DNA of 38,770 nt from Chitinophaga pinensis (GTDB lineage Bacteria; Bacteroidota; Bacteroidia; NS11-12g; UBA955): the NCBI GenBank assembly GCA_945877575.1, contig CAMDUE010000009.1:71173-109942 (forward strand), given 5' to 3'. Below the pieces are notes generated by a model. It was given only the letters and a program-made list of their open reading frames with translations. It did no database searches and had not been told where the DNA came from. The translations under genes were made by a program, and so were the position numbers. Below, piece by piece: positions 25,642-32,918 of this stretch (positions are counted from its first letter, which is position 1; each line of letters starts with the position of its first letter).

Positions 25642-26856
25642 ATGAAAGAGATTACGAATAAAGAGCTTTTGAATATAGCTTCCAGCTATGGAACTCCAAC
25701 TTATGTTTACCATGCTGAGAAAATCATTGATCAGTACCAAAAATTAAAAAACTCTTTTCCTCAGGTAAAGGTGCATCTTCATTATGCCATGAAAGCACTC
25801 AATAATGTAAATGTATTAAAATTGCTAAAAGCCCAAGGTTGTGGACTAGATGCAGTTTCCATTCAAGAGGTTTATTTAGGTTTGAGAGCAGGATTTGAAG
25901 CACAAGAAATTATGTATACTCCCAATTGCGTTGATTTTGATGAAATCAAAGAAGCGGTTGAATTGGGTGTGATGATTAATATTGATAATATTTCCATTTT
26001 AGAACAATTTGGAAGTTATTACGGCGATACCGTGCCTTGTTGTTTGCGTTTGAACCCCCATATTATGGCTGGTGGACATTCGCATATTTCTGTGGGACAT
26101 ATTGACTCAAAATTTGGTATTTCCATTTACCAATTACGTCATGTTCAACGGGTAGTTCAATCTCATAAAATCAAGGTAAACGGACTTCACATGCATACGG
26201 GTAGCGATATTCTCGATGCCGATGTTTTTTTGCGTGGGGCAGAACTTCTCTTTGACTCAGCTGAATCCTTCCCGGATTTGGAATTTATGGATTTTGGTTC
26301 TGGTTTTAAAGTAGGCTATAAGGATGGAGATATTGTTACAGATATACAATCTATAGGACAACGCATTTCGGATGCATTTAAAGAGTTCTGTACGCGTTAT
26401 GGACGCGAATTAGAGCTGTGGTTTGAGCCAGGAAAGTTTATTGTTTCTGAAAGTGGTTCGTTTTTAGTGAAAGCCAATGTCATTAAGCAAACTACTTCCA
26501 CTGTTTTTGTGGGAGTGAATAGCGGTCAAAACCACCTGATCAGGCCCATGTTCTATGACGCCTATCACCATATTGAAAATATCTCAAACCCTGAAGGGAT
26601 AAAGAGACTTTACAGCGTAGTAGGATACATTTGTGAAACGGATACATTGGGCTATGACAGGCAGTTAAACGAAGTGAGGGAAGGCGATGTTTTGAGAATT
26701 AAAAACGCAGGCGCCTACGGCTTTACGATGAGCAACAATTATAACGCGAGGTTAAGACCCGCGGAAGTTTTGTATTATAAAGGTCAAGCTCATTTAATCA
26801 GAAAAGCGGAAACATTGGAAGATGTTTATCGCAATGAGATTGAGGTTGAACTTTAA
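25642..26856 (+). CDS. lysA: Diaminopimelate decarboxylase
   Basis: The 404-residue, fold type III PLP enzyme removes CO2 from meso-diaminopimelate to give lysine, the last step of lysine synthesis. The PLP lysine is K51 in HYAMKAL; 'HMHTGSDI' (183-190) supplies a conserved PLP-stacking His; 'FGSGFKVGYKDGD' is the glycine-rich phosphate-binding loop; 'WFEPGKFIV' and 'YICETDTLGYDR' (the active-site CE[ST]D region) are present, as is the C-terminal 'NAGAYGFTMSNNYNARLRP'. All key residues are intact. It lies downstream of secDF, with a strong terminator between them and no clear promoter in the 14 bases after it. A second strong terminator follows the gene. Confidence 0.95.
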   Translation: MKEITNKELLNIASSYGTPTYVYHAEKIIDQYQKLKNSFPQVKVHLHYAMKALNNVNVLKLLKAQGCGLDAVSIQEVYLGLRAGFEAQEIMYTPNCVDFDEIKEAVELGVMINIDNISILEQFGSYYGDTVPCCLRLNPHIMAGGHSHISVGHIDSKFGISIYQLRHVQRVVQSHKIKVNGLHMHTGSDILDADVFLRGAELLFDSAESFPDLEFMDFGSGFKVGYKDGDIVTDIQSIGQRISDAFKEFCTRYGRELELWFEPGKFIVSESGSFLVKANVIKQTTSTVFVGVNSGQNHLIRPMFYDAYHHIENISNPEGIKRLYSVVGYICETDTLGYDRQLNEVREGDVLRIKNAGAYGFTMSNNYNARLRPAEVLYYKGQAHLIRKAETLEDVYRNEIEVEL

Positions 26857-26875
26857 GTAGTTTATATCTAAATAG

Positions 26876-26906
26876 AAAAAGGCTCGGAGTGATTCCGAGC
26901 CTTTTT
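26876..26906. terminator. Bidirectional intrinsic terminator between convergent genes
   Basis: AAAAAGGCTCGGA at 26876-26888 pairs with TCCGAGCCTTTTT at 26894-26906 across a 5-base loop. With an A-tract on one side and a T-tract on the other it should stop both lysA (+) and the susCD operon (-). Confidence 0.93.
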
Positions 26907-26925
26907 AGTTATTGTTTTGTTTGAC

Positions 26926-27831
26926 TTAAAAACAGTTGGTGTTGAACCAGTATTCTGGAGATTCAGCGGTCCAGTCAAATTGTTTTCGAATATATCCACG
27001 CATCACTTTGTATTCCACAGATAAAATTCTTTGTCCGCCAGTATTGATGGATTCAAACATTTTATTGGGAATGAAACTGAGTCCAAACTTGCCGTTGCCG
27101 TAGTTTTTCATTTTCATTTGTGGAACGCGGCCAGCAATGTCTCTATCTGCAGCCTTGATGTTATCACCATCTACAAAAAAGATGAAGTCATTGGCTCCCA
27201 ATCCTACACGAGCCTTTACCACGCAGTAAAAGTCTTCTTTGTCTTTAAGGGAGTCATTGGTTTCTAAATTGCGGTCATAGAAAATGGTTAATACATCGCT
27301 AGGGTTGATACTCAAGGTGTCTTTGGTCTTTTTTCTTGGGAAAGGATAGTGTTTCTGAGGCCCTGTTGTTGGAGCCGTGATCTTGATTTCAAGGTCTTCA
27401 GTTTTGCACTCAGCACCACCACAGTCTAATGAACCATCTTTCTTTTTGATTAAAAGCTTAATGGGAGAAGTATATACTTGAGAAGCTGATACCTCATAGA
27501 ATGCAGTTGGAACCATTCTGTAAAAGACCACACCGTTACCGGCTTTCTGAACTTTTAAAGCATCATTTGAAGCGCCCCAAGTTCCGTTGTGTAGTGGGTG
27601 TCCAACAGGATGCTCTTTGGGTGACCAGGTCCACATGTACAAATCATCAGTAGTGGAAGCCAATGAAGGTGCAGCTCCAAAGGTGCATTTGTTTAGGTCT
27701 ACCCATACGGTGATTGAATCATTGGGGTTGATTGGGTCTGGTTCAACCCATGCTGCTTGTCCCAAAAGGGTAGTGGCAGATATTGCGGTGAAACCGCTCA
27801 ATAAAATTTGTTTTAGAGATTTCATAGTCAT
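26926..27831 (-). CDS. Secreted SusCD-associated protein, possibly DUF4961-like
   Basis: The 301-residue protein has a signal peptide ending near LLGQA (start MTMKSLKQ; an internal ATG two codons later is equally likely). The mature N-terminus, 'WVEPDPINPNDSITVWVD' then 'HNGTWGASNDALKV' and 'TAFYEVSASQVYTSPIKLLI', resembles an early-set Ig-like domain seen in SusCD-linked surface proteins and glycan-active enzymes. Four Cys are present in the mature part, including 'DCGGAEC'. It is the last gene of the susC-susD-lipoprotein operon, one base after the previous stop, and ends before a bidirectional terminator. A DUF4961 assignment is from memory and tentative. A role in binding the SusCD substrate is inference. 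Confidence 0.75.
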   Translation of the reverse strand: MTMKSLKQILLSGFTAISATTLLGQAAWVEPDPINPNDSITVWVDLNKCTFGAAPSLASTTDDLYMWTWSPKEHPVGHPLHNGTWGASNDALKVQKAGNGVVFYRMVPTAFYEVSASQVYTSPIKLLIKKKDGSLDCGGAECKTEDLEIKITAPTTGPQKHYPFPRKKTKDTLSINPSDVLTIFYDRNLETNDSLKDKEDFYCVVKARVGLGANDFIFFVDGDNIKAADRDIAGRVPQMKMKNYGNGKFGLSFIPNKMFESINTGGQRILSVEYKVMRGYIRKQFDWTAESPEYWFNTNCF

Positions 27832-27832
27832 T

Positions 27833-28327
27833 TTATTTTCTTACGAACCATAAATGATAAGACACCGTGCGGTCAGAACCGCACAATTTATTGTACTTGA
27901 TGGCCAAGTATGCGTCTTGAGGACGAACAGGGCGAATCAACGAATATTTCGCAGGGCCAAATGAATTGTTCAGCTGCAAGTAAGATGGGTAATTGTCGTT
28001 ATCAAATTCCCATGTTCCTAAGGCATTCACAAAGAATTCAGAGCCAGCGCCTTGAGTAATTTCAAAGTTTCTGCTGGATTTATCGAAGCTGATTTCCATG
28101 GGAGTTGAAGTTAACAAAGCTGACGTTACATCAAGTAGGGTATCACTTTCTTGGAAAGCCAATTCTACGTTCACATCAATCTGGTCGATTTTAGCCAAAA
28201 CCCAGGTACCATTTATTCCTTCAACTTGGCTAGCGCGAGGACCCAATTCTTTGGGTTCGGGTTTGCATGCAATCACTGAGATTGACAAAACCAGCGCAAA
28301 TATGATTTGTTTAAAATTATGTTTCAT
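27833..28327 (-). CDS. Small lipoprotein in susCD operon, lipocalin-like (DUF5004-like)
   Basis: I chose the ATG at 28325-28327 (164 residues), not the one three codons upstream. It overlaps the susD stop as TAATG, and AGGAGG stands 9 bases upstream, an ideal ribosome-site spacing. The signal ends in SVIAC, making Cys21 the lipidated residue, followed by KPEPKE. The mature part, 'GINGTWVLAKIDQIDVNVEL' to 'YHLWFVRK', has the strand-rich look of small lipocalin-like domains such as DUF5004; 'TWVLAKID' and 'GTWEFDNDNYPSYLQLN' are the key pieces. It is expected to be a surface or periplasmic lipoprotein accompanying SusCD. The family name is tentative. Confidence 0.78.
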   Translation of the reverse strand: MKHNFKQIIFALVLSISVIACKPEPKELGPRASQVEGINGTWVLAKIDQIDVNVELAFQESDTLLDVTSALLTSTPMEISFDKSSRNFEITQGAGSEFFVNALGTWEFDNDNYPSYLQLNNSFGPAKYSLIRPVRPQDAYLAIKYNKLCGSDRTVSYHLWFVRK

Positions 28328-29703
28328 TAGTTGCATCCTCCTGTAGGATTAATTTCGAAGATATCGGTTTTTTCAGTAATTGGGAACTGCATCATCATGC
28401 CTGGACAATTCCATTCGTGTCCGCGAACAAACATTCTTTCGCCTTCAATGGCTCCCAAACGTTTAATTTCATGAATTCTATCGCCTTGGAAGATCAGCTC
28501 AATACGACGTTCTTGGCGCACTCTTGTCAAAATTTCGTTAGCTGTTGCTGTGCTGGATAGAGTAGAAGGAATAACATACGCACGGTTAATTAAGGCGTTC
28601 ATCAAATTTACCGCAGTATTTAAATCTTGATTCTGTTTTGCTAAACTCTCAATGGCTATGTAGTACATCTGGGTAAGGTGTAATACAGGTATGTCAAAGA
28701 ATGGAGCGTCAAATTGGGTAGTCTTAATGTACTCATTTTGAGCTCCTTTATTTATTACTTCTAGTTGTCCCAAACGTTTATCATTGTCAACGTCATTGAA
28801 GCCGGAGTATACTTGCTTAGCTAAAACTATGGCTGGCACTCCAGCTGCAAAGTTTGAGGTGTAGGCACCGCTGCGTTGGTCATTTACCCCGTAACTTATA
28901 ATACTATAAATGTGTTCAGACAAGGCAGATGCATGAAAAGTATTTACGGTGTCAGCAAATGTAAAGGCACCTGAATTGATTACTTCTAATGCATTGGTTC
29001 CAGCAGTGGCATAGTCTCCTTTTTGAAATGCTACTTGTGCCATTAAAGCTTTTGCTGCCCATTTTGTGGCATAACCATTGTTTGTTTCAGGAAGATTTGC
29101 AATGGCATTTGTCAAGTCTTGTTCAATGCTCGCGTAAGCAGTTGCTACTGTCTCTCTGGCTTGTGGTTGAGTAGTCACTTTGGTTACAATTGCAATTCCT
29201 GGATGAGAATTATCTGCAGTGTAACCATAGGTCTGAGCGTACATTCTAACCGCAGTGAAATGTCCCAAAGCACGAATAAATGCAACTTCACCTAAAATTC
29301 TGTTGCGATCAGCTGGTGTTAAATCTTTGGCATCGTCAATATGATCTTGAACAAAATTCGCTCTGAATATACCACGATAAAGCTGCGAATAAAACGCTCC
29401 TGAGGTACTGTTGAAGAACAATACGTTGTGATTGTATACTTCTCTGTAGTCATTGTTGTTTGGCAGCGCTGGATTGTCGCTCAACAACTCCGCCATAGTT
29501 TGGTAAAAACCACCAAAAGTATTGGCTATTTCGTTGTAACTGCCGTTCAACAATAGTTGAAGATCTTGGGTATTGTTGATGGCATCTTCCACCAATATTT
29601 CATTGGGTGGAGGTGTTTCAATCATTTTCTCGCAAGACGTCCCCAAAATGGCAACTCCCGCAATGGCCCAAATGTATTTGCTTGTTTTAAATAATTTTTT
29701 CAT
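28327..29703 (-). CDS. RagB/SusD family nutrient-uptake lipoprotein
   Basis: The 458-residue lipoprotein has a lipobox LGTSC with Cys24. SusD features are present: the N-terminal 'IETPPPNEILVEDAINNTQDLQLLLNGSYNEI', split by short loops, a TPR-type helical core ('AFIRALGHFTAVRMYAQTYG', 'WAAKALMAQVAFQKGDYATA') and the C-terminal 'ILTRVRQERRIELIFQGDRIHEIKRLG'. SusD proteins sit as lids on SusC barrels and capture glycans or peptides at the cell surface. The gene lies 11 bases after susC and overlaps the next gene by one base. The substrate cannot be read from the sequence. Confidence 0.93.
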   Translation of the reverse strand: MKKLFKTSKYIWAIAGVAILGTSCEKMIETPPPNEILVEDAINNTQDLQLLLNGSYNEIANTFGGFYQTMAELLSDNPALPNNNDYREVYNHNVLFFNSTSGAFYSQLYRGIFRANFVQDHIDDAKDLTPADRNRILGEVAFIRALGHFTAVRMYAQTYGYTADNSHPGIAIVTKVTTQPQARETVATAYASIEQDLTNAIANLPETNNGYATKWAAKALMAQVAFQKGDYATAGTNALEVINSGAFTFADTVNTFHASALSEHIYSIISYGVNDQRSGAYTSNFAAGVPAIVLAKQVYSGFNDVDNDKRLGQLEVINKGAQNEYIKTTQFDAPFFDIPVLHLTQMYYIAIESLAKQNQDLNTAVNLMNALINRAYVIPSTLSSTATANEILTRVRQERRIELIFQGDRIHEIKRLGAIEGERMFVRGHEWNCPGMMMQFPITEKTDIFEINPTGGCN

Positions 29704-29714
29704 GATTTTAACAA

Positions 29715-32603
29715 TTAAAAGCTAAAGTTAATGGCTACACTGATGCTCTTTTCTTGAGGGGGAGTCAAGTAAGTAATGCTTCCGCTCATATTACGATCTG
29801 TCGCGTTTTCAAAGTCACGGGCAATTTCAGGGTCCAAGCCTGTGAATTTGGTCCAAGTCAATAAATTGGTACCAACAACCATGATTTTTCCGTTTTCAAA
29901 ACGCATTTTATTCAACCAATTTTTTGGTAAACGATAACCGATAGAAATGCTTCTCAAACGGGCATAAGTTCCATCTTGCAACCACAAATCAGTATTGATC
30001 CATGGAGTGGTAGATCCGTGATTGAAGGTGCTCAACGTCATTCTTGGAATATTCGTTACGTCACCAGGTTTTTGCCAACGATCCATAACACGTGGGTCCA
30101 TGTTCCAATCGGTAATCAAACTCATTTGACGTTTTAAAGAACTTTCATAGATGTTACCGCCAATGTTAAAGTAGATATTAGCATTCAATTCCCAATTCTT
30201 GTAATTGATGGTATTTGAAATATTTCCAAAGGCGTCAGGCAAGATATTTCCTACGGCAACACGGTTTGAAGGGTCCCATTTATCGGTTACATTGCCGTTG
30301 ATGTCATAGTAACGTGGAGTTCCAGTTTGAGCATCAACACCTGCATATCTCACCAAGAAGTTGGTTCCAACGGGCTGTCCAACAACAACACGGGTATCGT
30401 TAGTTCCTCCGCTGATGGCATCTGGAGAATATACACCAATACTGGTGATGGCATTCCAGTTACGTGCAACGTTGATGTTTGTTTCCCAACGCATTTTTTT
30501 GGTGCGCACGTTCACGGTTTTCAAAGTGAATTCAAGACCTTCATTTTTGATCATTCCAACGTTGTCATAGAAGCTTCCAAAGCCAATATGTGTTGGAATT
30601 GACACGTTCATGATTACGTCTTTGGTGCTTTTGCTATAGTAGGTGAATTCGGTAGAAACTCTGCCTCTGAACATCTGAACTTCTATGCCTGCATCAAAGT
30701 TTGTGGTGCTTTCCCAACGAAGATTGGGGTTTTCTAAACGTGCAGGAGCCAATTGTGGTTGGCCATTGTATAACGGAAGGTTACCGCTAGGAGTGATAGT
30801 ACCCCAACGAGCATAGTTGTCAAAGTTTGCATTTCCCGATTTACCAATACCTGCTCTAATTTTCATGAAGTTAATGGCTTTGATGCGCTTTATGAATTTC
30901 TCTTCTGAGATGATGTATCCAAAAGCAGCAGCTGGGAAGAATCCGTAACGGTTGTTTTGTCCAAAACGGCTACTTCCATCCCAACGAGAGGTCAATTGGA
31001 CGTTAAATTTCTTGTCGAAGCTGTAGTTGAAACGTCCAAAGAAACTCAAGAAAGCCCAAGTGTAGGGTGTATTGTAACGACTTAATAGCGCTGTATCTGG
31101 AATGGCTACTTTATCAACCGGGCCAGTAGCGTCAAAGTTCTCAACGAATTTACTTTCTGAAACTGAGCGCTGATATTCATTGCCCAACATCACAGAAATG
31201 TCGTGTTTTTCGTTGAATGTTTTATTGTAATTGGCGGTTACGAAGTAGTTGTAGTTGTTTGTCCAACGGGGCCACCACTTCGCATTTCCAGCCTGCTTAT
31301 AGTTTTTGTTGTAATACAAAATTAATTCGGCGGGCTCGTAAATATATTCGTTATAATCCATGTAGTCAATGCTTCCGCTAGCATTGATGGATAAGTTTTT
31401 ATTGATTTCGTAACTCAGAGACGCATTGTTGATAGAACGAATTTCTATGCTTCTCCAATTTTTTAGATCCCTCAATGTGTTCAAACCAATAGGAGTAGTA
31501 TATGTACCTGACGCAGAATCATATTCGGGTGTTTGAGGATAAATATTTAGCATAGTACTCATGGCAGAACCCAATCCACCAGCCCAAGCAGCATCTACGC
31601 GATTGTTGGTTCCGCGGCTCAATGAATGCGAAAGTTGGATATTCATTCCTTTGAAAGGACGGATGTCTGCATTCAGTCTGTGACTCAAGCGCTGGTAAGA
31701 GTTACCAATAATGTAGGCTCCATTATCATCCCAAGAAACGATGTCTTTGATGGCAAAGTTTTTTCCTGCATAGTTTGTTCCCAAACTGTAACTCTGTTTG
31801 GTTCCAACGCCAATCATTTTCGACACCCAATCGGTGTTAACTCCCTGAGCATCATCCCAATTCATGCGTACGCCAATGGCAGATAAGTTAGGTTTTCCGA
31901 CGTTTCCGTCGTTGTACCAAGCTTCTTCATAAAGTTGCAACCATTCATCGCCAGAAATCATGGTGGGCATTTTTGTAGGAGTTGCAGCCCCAAAACGGGT
32001 ACTTACGTCAAATTTCAATCCTTTTTTACGAGCTCTTTTGGTTGTGATTAAAATAACACCATTTGCACCACGTGATCCGTAAATGGATGTTGCAGCCGCA
32101 TCTTTCAGAATTTCAATATTTTCAATGTCTTCGGGATTGATACTTGCCAATGGGTTGTTTGCAAAACCACCCCCGTAATTGTAGCCATTGCTTCTATTTA
32201 AAAAGTAATCTTGTGTAATGGGAATTCCGTCAATGACATACAACGGATCGCCGGCCGCTGAAATAGATGCCGCGCCTCGAATTCTGATCAACGATGCAGA
32301 GCCGGCCATACCGCTACCCACGGTCACTTGCACACCGGCAGCTTTACCTTGAAGCGATGCCTCGAAACTCTGAGTCGGTACTTCGGTGATGTCTTTTCCG
32401 GTTACTGTGGATATTGACCCCACCACGTTCCTACGGTTTTGTCGGCCGTACCCGATGATGACAACATCACCCACACTTTCAACTTCCGGAGGATTGATTG
32501 CAGTATCGGCGGGCGCCGACTTCTGTGCCTGTGCACTACCTGCAGCTCCTAAGGTTGCCAAAATGAGTGACAGTCCTTTAAGTCTATGGTATACTTTGCG
32601 CAT
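29715..32603 (-). CDS. SusC/RagA family TonB-linked outer-membrane protein
   Basis: The 962-residue barrel has a signal peptide (about 1-26, ending GSAQAQ), a TonB-box-like segment DVVIIGYGRQ (about residues 45-54) and a complete plug domain: 'VVGSISTVTGKDI', 'LQGKAAGVQVTVGSGMAGSA', 'GDPLYVIDGIPI' and 'IENIEILKDAAATSIYGSRGA'. The carboxypeptidase-regulatory-like N-terminal domain usual in SusC proteins is missing, which shortens the region before the plug to about 20 residues. The barrel ends in a C-terminal Phe (SVAINFSF), as expected for Bam-dependent insertion. It imports the ligand captured by SusD, powered by TonB. No anti-sigma or sigma regulator gene lies beside it. Confidence 0.94.
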   Translation of the reverse strand: MRKVYHRLKGLSLILATLGAAGSAQAQKSAPADTAINPPEVESVGDVVIIGYGRQNRRNVVGSISTVTGKDITEVPTQSFEASLQGKAAGVQVTVGSGMAGSASLIRIRGAASISAAGDPLYVIDGIPITQDYFLNRSNGYNYGGGFANNPLASINPEDIENIEILKDAAATSIYGSRGANGVILITTKRARKKGLKFDVSTRFGAATPTKMPTMISGDEWLQLYEEAWYNDGNVGKPNLSAIGVRMNWDDAQGVNTDWVSKMIGVGTKQSYSLGTNYAGKNFAIKDIVSWDDNGAYIIGNSYQRLSHRLNADIRPFKGMNIQLSHSLSRGTNNRVDAAWAGGLGSAMSTMLNIYPQTPEYDSASGTYTTPIGLNTLRDLKNWRSIEIRSINNASLSYEINKNLSINASGSIDYMDYNEYIYEPAELILYYNKNYKQAGNAKWWPRWTNNYNYFVTANYNKTFNEKHDISVMLGNEYQRSVSESKFVENFDATGPVDKVAIPDTALLSRYNTPYTWAFLSFFGRFNYSFDKKFNVQLTSRWDGSSRFGQNNRYGFFPAAAFGYIISEEKFIKRIKAINFMKIRAGIGKSGNANFDNYARWGTITPSGNLPLYNGQPQLAPARLENPNLRWESTTNFDAGIEVQMFRGRVSTEFTYYSKSTKDVIMNVSIPTHIGFGSFYDNVGMIKNEGLEFTLKTVNVRTKKMRWETNINVARNWNAITSIGVYSPDAISGGTNDTRVVVGQPVGTNFLVRYAGVDAQTGTPRYYDINGNVTDKWDPSNRVAVGNILPDAFGNISNTINYKNWELNANIYFNIGGNIYESSLKRQMSLITDWNMDPRVMDRWQKPGDVTNIPRMTLSTFNHGSTTPWINTDLWLQDGTYARLRSISIGYRLPKNWLNKMRFENGKIMVVGTNLLTWTKFTGLDPEIARDFENATDRNMSGSITYLTPPQEKSISVAINFSF

Positions 32604-32649
32604 AATAATTTCTTAATAGGCGGCAATTTACCAAAAAACTAATAAGTGT

Positions 32650-32657
32650 CAAAATTA
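32650..32657 (-). promoter_or_regulatory. Possible TAnnTTTG -7 element for the susC operon
   Basis: On the - strand this reads TAATTTTG, an exact consensus match, 46 bases upstream of the susC start. It sits between the susC start and the heptamer array, which begins 24 bases further upstream, so the array would cover the -33 region and beyond. Confidence 0.4.
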
Positions 32658-32680
32658 CATTTACTAATATTAAAAATAAT

Positions 32681-32918
32681 TGGTAGTTGGTACCGGGTAC
32701 CGGGTACCGGGTACCGGGTGTCGGGTGTCGGGTTTCGGGTTTCGGGTTTCGGGTTTCGGGTTTCGGGTAGCGGGTAGCGGGTAGCGGGTAGCGGGTACAG
32801 GGTACAGGGGGTCAGGGCTTGGACCAACGACCAACGACCAACGACCATGGACCGCAGACTACAGACCACCGACTATTGACCGCAGACTACAGACCGCAGA
32901 CTACAGACCACCGACTAT
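32681..32918. repeat. Array of 34 strictly phased heptamers
   Basis: The 238 bases divide into 34 consecutive 7-mers with no phase break. Units 1-20 (32681-32820) are mainly GGGTNNN: two TGGT starts, then GGGTACC x3, GGGTGTC x2, GGGTTTC x5, GGGTAGC x4, GGGTACA x2 and two imperfect units. Units 21-34 (32821-32918) are NGAC(C/T)NN, such as CGACCAA, AGACTAC and CGACTAT. A four-unit block at 32849-32876 recurs at 32891-32918 with one base changed. The array fills the gap upstream of susC and supplies the last five codons and stop of the neighbouring gene. It resembles in style, but not in sequence, the heptanucleotide STRR repeats known from cyanobacteria. Confidence 0.95.

Noticed and set aside
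28334-28336. Upstream ATG as the start of the susCD-operon lipoprotein.
   Set aside because: AGGAGG directly abuts it, leaving no spacing, while the next in-frame ATG has 9 bases of spacing and a TAATG overlap with susD.
32639-32869. A 76-residue - strand open frame rich in Pro, Arg and Thr with a repeated TRYPLP/TRNPKP pattern.
   Set aside because: It is the translation of the heptamer array. Since 7 is not a multiple of 3, the frame rotates through the unit and yields an apparent protein repeat; there is no domain or supporting context.
32681-32918. CRISPR array.
   Set aside because: There are no constant repeats separated by unique spacers of 25-40 bp and no cas genes; the unit is 7 bp and contiguous.
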